From Manduca sexta (lineage: Eukaryota; Arthropoda; Insecta; Lepidoptera; Sphingidae): a DNA stretch of 64,000 bases. The position numbers and the translations under genes are program-made. Every line of letters begins with the position of its first letter. The stretch's first letter is position 1. The notes beneath the pieces were generated by a model. That model was not told the DNA's origin. It saw only the letters and a list, made by a program, of their open reading frames with translations, and made no database searches. Positions 60,501-64,000 of the stretch are shown here, one piece after another. The stretch is from the NCBI RefSeq assembly GCF_014839805.1, contig NC_051118.1, positions 9,416,391-9,480,390 on the forward strand, read 5' to 3'.

Positions 60501-63231
60501 TACGTCGAGTGTCGCAGGTCTTACGATTGTGTTCGCAAACTAATAAATCTCGATAATCTATATGGATCTATGTGTTAACATCTACGAGGGTGATGTTGCA
60601 CCGACGCGAATCCTACCATCTTGGAGAAATGTTTATTGTTTTAAAATTTTCAAATATATTGTGTCTTTTAAGGATATATTGAAGGAGCTATTGGGCCGGT
60701 ATAATCGTGCCGTTCAGCAAGGAATACATCGTTTGTCGTTCGATGTTTTCTTGAACTCCACTTAACATTAGAGGTCATAGCGACGATACTTTTCTATAAT
60801 CGTTAACGCTAATAGAAATACAAAAATATAGAAAGACCTAATCTTAATGATAAGTCTATTACTTGTGCCTCAGATAAAGTCGCTTTGTTATGCGAGTGTA
60901 AATAAAAATACACACAGCGACCATAAGAATCGAAAAGTTGACCTCTGTCTAACTCTGCAATAATAAAAGCATGAGGTACGTCAACAAACAAACAGCAGTT
61001 AACTTTGTTGTTAACAATAAATCATAATCATTACTCCGGCTTTCAGCAGTAACTGTGTGTACTTCAATAAATCGCATATTAACGACCACGTCATAAACGT
61101 CAAAGAGTAGGGCCATTTGAAAAATTGATGTCCATCACTGGAGCCTTTAATCCCAGTGTTTCGGAGCGGAATAAAGCGGATTATACGTAGCCGGTCAATT
61201 GAGCCCGTGACAGCGTCCGGGTGGATTAATTTGTGATTCCGCCATTGGACATCGAATGTTTTTCGGTCCATTTTGTCCTGTCATATTTTAGACGTGTCAG
61301 TTGTGTTATGATCGGTAATTGTTGTATGATAAGTGATTGTTAGTTTGGGAAGTGTGTTGGATATGTTTTTTGTAATGGTTAAGACAGATTACTTTTAATG
61401 GGAAAAGGGTATAAAACCTTACATCTAGATATATAAAACTTATTATATTTGGAAGCTGTTTTAGAAATATTCATAAATTACTACTTATCAAGGTATTGTT
61501 ATTTAGTGTGATTCTGTTACATGTCACATGAAAATGACTGTTTTGTTTAGATATTAATCCTACGTATATTTATTTTATGGCACTTCATACAAAACATGCA
61601 AAGGCGGATTTAATGCCAGAGGAATTCTCTACCAGTCAACCTGAGGTGGTGCAAAGATTGAACATAGTAGGTGCACGTCAATATTCCAGGAAAATATATA
61701 GCAAGACCTTTATCCCAGAAATACTTCACGCAATCAGAGCCGTATTAGTAAGTAAATAAATGAAGATTATTTGTATGTTGTTTCCTGTTTAGTCAAGTGT
61801 TTCGTATTACTTGACTAATTCATTGATAATAATGTGTACATGCCTTAAGAGTTATTGTGAGGAACGATATATCGTGTTTGTCCTATTGTATTTTAATGTA
61901 TTTAATCTGTAGTGCGTACCAATATAATAAAAAAAAATAAGTAAGTTCGCTGCGGTGTAACGGCCGCCTCGCTTCCAAGTAATCGGTCTCAGAAGGGAGC
62001 AAAGAAATATATTTATCTTGTTTATACCCGCTGAATATACAATTGTGTGCCTCCTGGGCCCTTATCGATTCAGGGCCCGAGGGGCTGAGGGCCTGAGGGC
62101 AATATCGATAACCTTAAGGATAGTTGTGGTTGAAACTGAATATTCGTTATCGTTTGTTTGATTTAGTTTAGGTGTTGTGGCTGTTTATTGTATTAAACGA
62201 GTTTCAAATATTAACATAGAAGAAAAAAAATATTTATTTGATAAGAATCAATAGTGCATTATAAGTTAGATACTGATTATATGATGTAAAGGGACATTTG
62301 TTATCTCGTTACTAGATGAAATAAAATACTTATTTTCTTGAAAATGGCACTGTACGTACTCAAACCGTAGATATAGAATAAATAAAATAAAAAAGTGTAA
62401 GTTTCGAACAAAATAAATATCAATACAAAGTAATTTTAATTTTAGAGGCCCTATGCCACAGCGTCTCAGCGGCAACATCACAGTTCCAGTCAGAAATACA
62501 CTCACGTACACCCTATATTCGCACTAAGTTACAAAATGATCATAAATCAGAAAAATAAAGCTGTTTTTGTTTGCGGAAAATATTCGTTATTCATGGACGA
62601 TTTTTGGCACAATGTTAGCATATATAAAGACTAGGACAAAACCCAAATACCACTTTGCTCCACCCTGGATTCGAACCCAGGACTTTAGAGCGCTGTCGTA
62701 CCATGCATGCAGTACGCGCCACTGAGGCAGTATTACTTTTCCACCTACAATTTGTTACATAAAACTATTGGTCAGATATTGCTATGTTCAGTGATCATAT
62801 TTGTAAGCAAATGGCAATAATGCTGTTCGAATAGATTTTTTTATAGATGTAATAGTTTATTTTATATTAAAAAACTTAAATGCTTTATATTCAGATAGTG
62901 TATTGACAAAATAATTATAGATACAAACAGTTTATTGACTTCGACTGTGGCGCCACTTGTTTTCGGCCGAGTCAATATTATAGAGAACGCGTCGTCCTCG
63001 AGGCATTAGTGATCGAGTTGCACTCGAAGGAAGAGCTCTTAAAATATTGTGTAAAAGTAAGAAATATAAGTGTAATAATTAAAAAGTGTGAGTGTAAACC
63101 ATGAGTTTTATTTTACATATTAAACTAGTTACTCACAAAAGTGGTGTTGGTCATGAGCAGCCTGGTGGTGTAATTCTTCACATTGAACAGCGTCAGCCCT
63201 CCCCACCGGTCCCGGAACACCAACTCCTCAT
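40554..63231 (-). CDS. Inactive dipeptidyl peptidase, DPP6/DPP10-like (3' sixteen exons; N terminus beyond window)
   Basis: Exons, minus strand: 63231-63137, 48841-48714, 48382-48219, 47850-47633, 47343-47241, 46962-46841, 46510-46257, 45809-45650, 45179-45033, 44684-44544, 44090-43999, 43667-43547, 43062-42989, 42637-42477, 42269-42064, 40703-40554. All phases join, giving 777 C-terminal codons. The beta-propeller part has WGGLTLF, EWSPVGSSLVFVHDNDIYY, LWFSPDGQTLMYLTYND, YPWYG and WYVRWTEW. The alpha/beta-hydrolase part has NWGWYLAATRN and DARGSGG. The nucleophile elbow reads GRGYGG, so Ser is replaced by Gly. The Asp (AHAPADL) and His (YPDEGHNF) of the triad remain. Such pseudo-peptidases are type II membrane proteins; in vertebrates they are Kv4 channel auxiliary subunits. 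The cytoplasmic tail and membrane helix must lie to the right. Several hydrolase-domain exons are extremely GC-rich, unlike the AT-rich introns. Confidence 0.92.
40816..42215. repeat. Eight tandem 175-bp units containing a DPP-like exon segment plus donor site
   Basis: Units start at 40816, 40991, 41166, 41341, 41516, 41691, 41866 and 42041 and are almost identical; the unit at 40991 differs by a two-base change near 41050. Read on the minus strand, each holds about 150 bp of the penultimate exon (GSAAWRRARFLPP ... ALYHHQ), its donor GTACAA and 25 bp of intron. Only the 5'-most unit (highest coordinate) is joined to the true exon start at 42269. A short degenerate partial unit follows at ~40786-40815. 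Because the unit is not a multiple of three and the other copies lack a clear acceptor, they should be skipped in splicing as intron sequence. Confidence 0.97.
48842..51110. other. Large intron of the DPP-like gene, proximal part
   Basis: Minus-strand intron between the exons at 63137 and 48841. This part holds a small fragment at ~49095-49185 ('gctggcgtcg...tttaggaacttttgtagtac') shared with the Helitron at 15767-16034, and a tRNA-type SINE at ~50620-50830 with a B-box-like GGTTCGATTGTC. No exon is recognised. Confidence 0.6.
53058..54627 (-). mobile_element. Composite non-autonomous Helitron inserted in LINE ORF2
   Basis: On the minus strand the insertion starts TCTATACTTATAATAAATCT (A at 54628 before it) and ends GCAAAAGCTAG with T at 53057 after it. 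There is no target duplication, which is diagnostic for Helitrons. A GC-rich palindrome (GCGGAGCCGC) lies just before the CTAG. A second 5'-like terminus (TCTATACT..., ~53932-53956) lies inside and heads sequence of the family seen alone at 58904-59787. The outer part contains a GACA microsatellite (54471-54507) and 'aaaattttactaattgc' strings of a different Helitron family. There is no Rep/helicase ORF. Confidence 0.8.
53395..53885 (-). repeat. Four ~122-bp tandem repeats inside the Helitron
   Basis: The phrase ATTACTGCTCCGCTCCTATT recurs at about 53396, 53517, 53640 and 53763, each followed by '(t)agcgtgatgatatata' and 'gggctatccaa'. The same array occurs in the copies at 58904-59787 and 63713-64000. 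Confidence 0.9.
55881..57017 (-). CDS. LINE ORF1: zinc-finger/coiled-coil RNA-binding protein
   Basis: 378 residues from ATG 57017. The N terminus has a PHD/C4HC3-like cysteine-histidine cluster: CAACNATILV, CSNGRCALQYHLECV and WICPNC. A Ser/Thr-rich linker follows, then a predicted coiled coil (LRHEMNDKLDSQ through FLSDVF; AALSAQVKDLDGRLNQFD). The C-terminal part has ELQCIPEHKNENLL, a GNEVHDNEIQCFHRVAKL segment and RPRSIVIKF, matching the RNA-recognition-like domain of CR1/Jockey ORF1 proteins. ORF1 proteins form the ribonucleoprotein used in retrotransposition. The frame is open throughout and ends about 100 bases before the first recognisable ORF2 endonuclease residues. Confidence 0.9.
   Translation of the reverse strand: MNCAACNATILVTQKRIKCSNGRCALQYHLECVIYDQASTPRAKWICPNCVSHRPKLDNTNTPVHAKGQSAHTDHLATKPVLIASTVSRSSSQVKSIPSHRHTQDEKSPSATSPEAGISTEVNLQDLILTEIRKLRHEMNDKLDSQKIALGKFENTLKSVQKDVSDLSSRFSSMRNDLEEFKKTVNFLSDVFDTQEELNGKNSKFITDIIKDNAALSAQVKDLDGRLNQFDQIARESNVELQCIPEHKNENLLTIIKQLGKVVGNEVHDNEIQCFHRVAKLNIDSNRPRSIVIKFISPRIRDNLLAAVRNYNKKNSSEKLNTSHIGFGGEKKSIYVTENLSLLNKKLHAATRIAAKEKKYTFVWVRNGRIFVRKDVTF
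57540..57830 (-). repeat. Probable SINE remnant upstream of the LINE
   Basis: It contains a B-box-like GGTTTAAACC in an inverted tRNA-like context near 57547 and 'cctgactcacaggagttgta...gggtgtgagggcgg' near 57770-57810, a string type common in lepidopteran SINE tails. Ends unresolved. Confidence 0.35.
58100..58320 (-). mobile_element. 5'-truncated SINE of the 13469 family
   Basis: The minus strand contains the body of the SINE at 13469-13792 ('cactaggccagcgtggtgg', 'gcccgtgcccaggaaggc', 'tattatacagggctt') without the tRNA head. It is more diverged than that copy. Confidence 0.75.
58904..59787 (-). mobile_element. Complete non-autonomous Helitron, 884 bp
   Basis: On the minus strand: A|TCTATACTATTATATAAAGC at the 5' end (59787) and GGGCAAAAGCTAG|T at the 3' end (58904), with a GC-rich hairpin (GGGCGGAGCCGCGGGC) before CTAG. 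There is no target duplication. It carries four ~122-bp tandem internal repeats and a (GTTT)n run next to the 5' end. It is the clean single-element reference for the inner part of the composite at 53058-54627. Confidence 0.88.
59788..62625. other. Large intron of the DPP-like gene, distal part; no feature recognised
   Basis: AT-rich intron sequence. A GC-richer stretch at about 62030-62110 with direct 'gagg(g)gctgagggcctgagggc' duplications is of unknown nature. Short ORFs here resemble chance. Confidence 0.5.
62630..62745 (-). mobile_element. tRNA-derived SINE head
   Basis: The minus strand reads a tRNA-like 5' part (CTCAGTGGCGCGTACTGCAT) and a perfect B box in GGGTTCGAATCCAGGGTGGA. There is no acceptor-stem pairing expected of a real tRNA and the body resembles other SINEs here, so it is called a SINE rather than a tRNA gene. 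Confidence 0.6.
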
Positions 63232-63304
63232 CTGGAACAACGAACATCTATCTTACTTTCTAGTTCTTACTTATATTATAAATGCTAAGGTTTTTGAAGA
63301 TACA

Positions 63305-63540
63305 TAATCTCACGCCTTTTATACCCGAAGGGGTAGGCGGAGGCGCAACTGATGCATACAGTTTTGACCGTGTATTTCGTCCTATGATATGATAGAGGAC
63401 GAGGCTATCGCCATATCAGGAACAAATTCCAAACTACGGGCTGATACTGAAAAATCCAATATTACATTGCTAAACCCGGGGATCGAACCTTAGATCTCAG
63501 CACTGCAATCGTAATACAACTACGCCACGAGTATATAAAG
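63305..63540 (-). mobile_element. tRNA-derived SINE, degraded
   Basis: On the minus strand, TGGCGTAGTTGTATTACGAT and a B-box-like GGTTCGATCCCC are followed by a body with 'gtttggaatttgttcctgat' and a tail with 'cctaccccttcgggtataa'. It belongs to the same broad family as the copies at 24603 and 31140. It lies in the DPP-like intron just upstream of the exon at 63231. Confidence 0.65.
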
Positions 63541-63712
63541 ATGCCTAGGTTATTATAATATTGGTCGTACACTTTATTGTAAATTGTTCTACAGCTAGGC
63601 TTCCTCTACTACTGAGATGGTCAAGGATTTAATTCATCATGCTGGCCTAGTACACGTGTGAAAATAACATATTTTAATTTCGAAATTCTTAAGATGTTAA
63701 GATATCAGCAAA

Positions 63713-64000
63713 TCTATACTATTATATAAAGCTGAAGAGTTTGTTTGTTTGTTTGTTTGTTTGAACGCGCTAATCTCAGGAACTATCGGTCCAAACTGAA
63801 AAATTCTTTTTGCGTTAGATAGCCCTTTGTTCGTGGAGTGCTATAGGCTATATATCATCACGCTATACCCAATAGGAGCGGGGCAGTAATGGCTAATCTC
63901 AGGAACTACCGGTCTAAACTGAAAAAATTCTTTTTGCGTTGGATAGCCCTTTATTCGTGGAGTGCTATAGGCTATATATCATCACGCTATACCCAATAGG
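63713..64000 (+). mobile_element. Non-autonomous Helitron, 5' part (runs off the window)
   Basis: Begins TCTATACTATTATATAAAGC after an A at 63712, followed by the (GTTT)n run and at least two of the ~122-bp tandem repeats, then is cut by the window end. Same family as 58904-59787, opposite orientation. Confidence 0.88.

Noticed and set aside
61577..61759. 60-residue plus-strand ORF
   Set aside because: Chance-length frame with no splice signals, homology or codon pattern; lies in DPP-like intron.

Overview
This window looks like part of a moth or butterfly (Lepidoptera) nuclear chromosome. The DNA is AT-rich and its genes are split by spliceosomal introns with GT/AG ends. The intergenic space holds repeat types typical of Lepidoptera: tRNA-derived SINEs, non-autonomous Helitrons with A|TC...CTAG|T ends, a Jockey/CR1-type LINE and a TA-flanked MITE. 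No bacterial or viral gene organisation is visible. All gene models below were assembled by hand from splice sites and reading phase; none was checked against transcripts.

Layout. 1-8.07 kb: first coding exon (minus strand) of a FERM-domain protein resembling MYLIP/Defense repressor 1, with its large intron running off the left edge. 9.3-12.6 kb: V-ATPase subunit G (Vha13), plus strand, complete in four exons. 13.0-16.5 kb: serine protease homologue SPH1, minus strand, seven exons, catalytic His kept but Asp and Ser lost. 16.7-18.35 kb: a small secreted Gly/Pro/Ile-rich structural protein, minus strand. 20.7-22.0 kb: a diverged cytochrome c oxidase subunit 4 paralogue (COX4-like), minus strand. 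22.8-26.8 kb: serine protease homologue SPH2 (minus), head-to-head with SPH3 (plus, 26.95-30.0 kb); all three catalytic residues are replaced in both. 32.5-34.96 kb: the canonical COX4, plus strand. 40.55-63.2 kb: sixteen 3' exons (minus) of a DPP6/DPP10-like inactive dipeptidyl peptidase, whose N terminus lies beyond the right edge.

The most striking structure is a gene-order palindrome centred near 26.87 kb: COX4-like(-) / SPH2(-) / SPH3(+) / COX4(+). It looks like an old inverted duplication of an SPH-COX4 block, with the two pseudo-proteases now sharing a 158-bp divergent promoter. Both copies are diverged, the pseudo-proteases strongly so in their long N- and C-terminal extensions. SPH1, next door, has the same exon architecture and is an intermediate stage of active-site loss.

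Two other unusual structures are in the DPP-like gene. Its penultimate exon, with the donor site and 25 bp of intron, is tandemly repeated about eight times in near-identical 175-bp units. Its 14-kb intron holds a LINE whose ORF2 is split by a 1.57-kb composite Helitron with two 5' termini and one 3' terminus. Functionally the genes are not an operon: there are housekeeping mitochondrial (COX4) and vacuolar-pump (Vha13) genes, secreted pseudoenzymes, and a probable neuronal membrane pseudo-peptidase.
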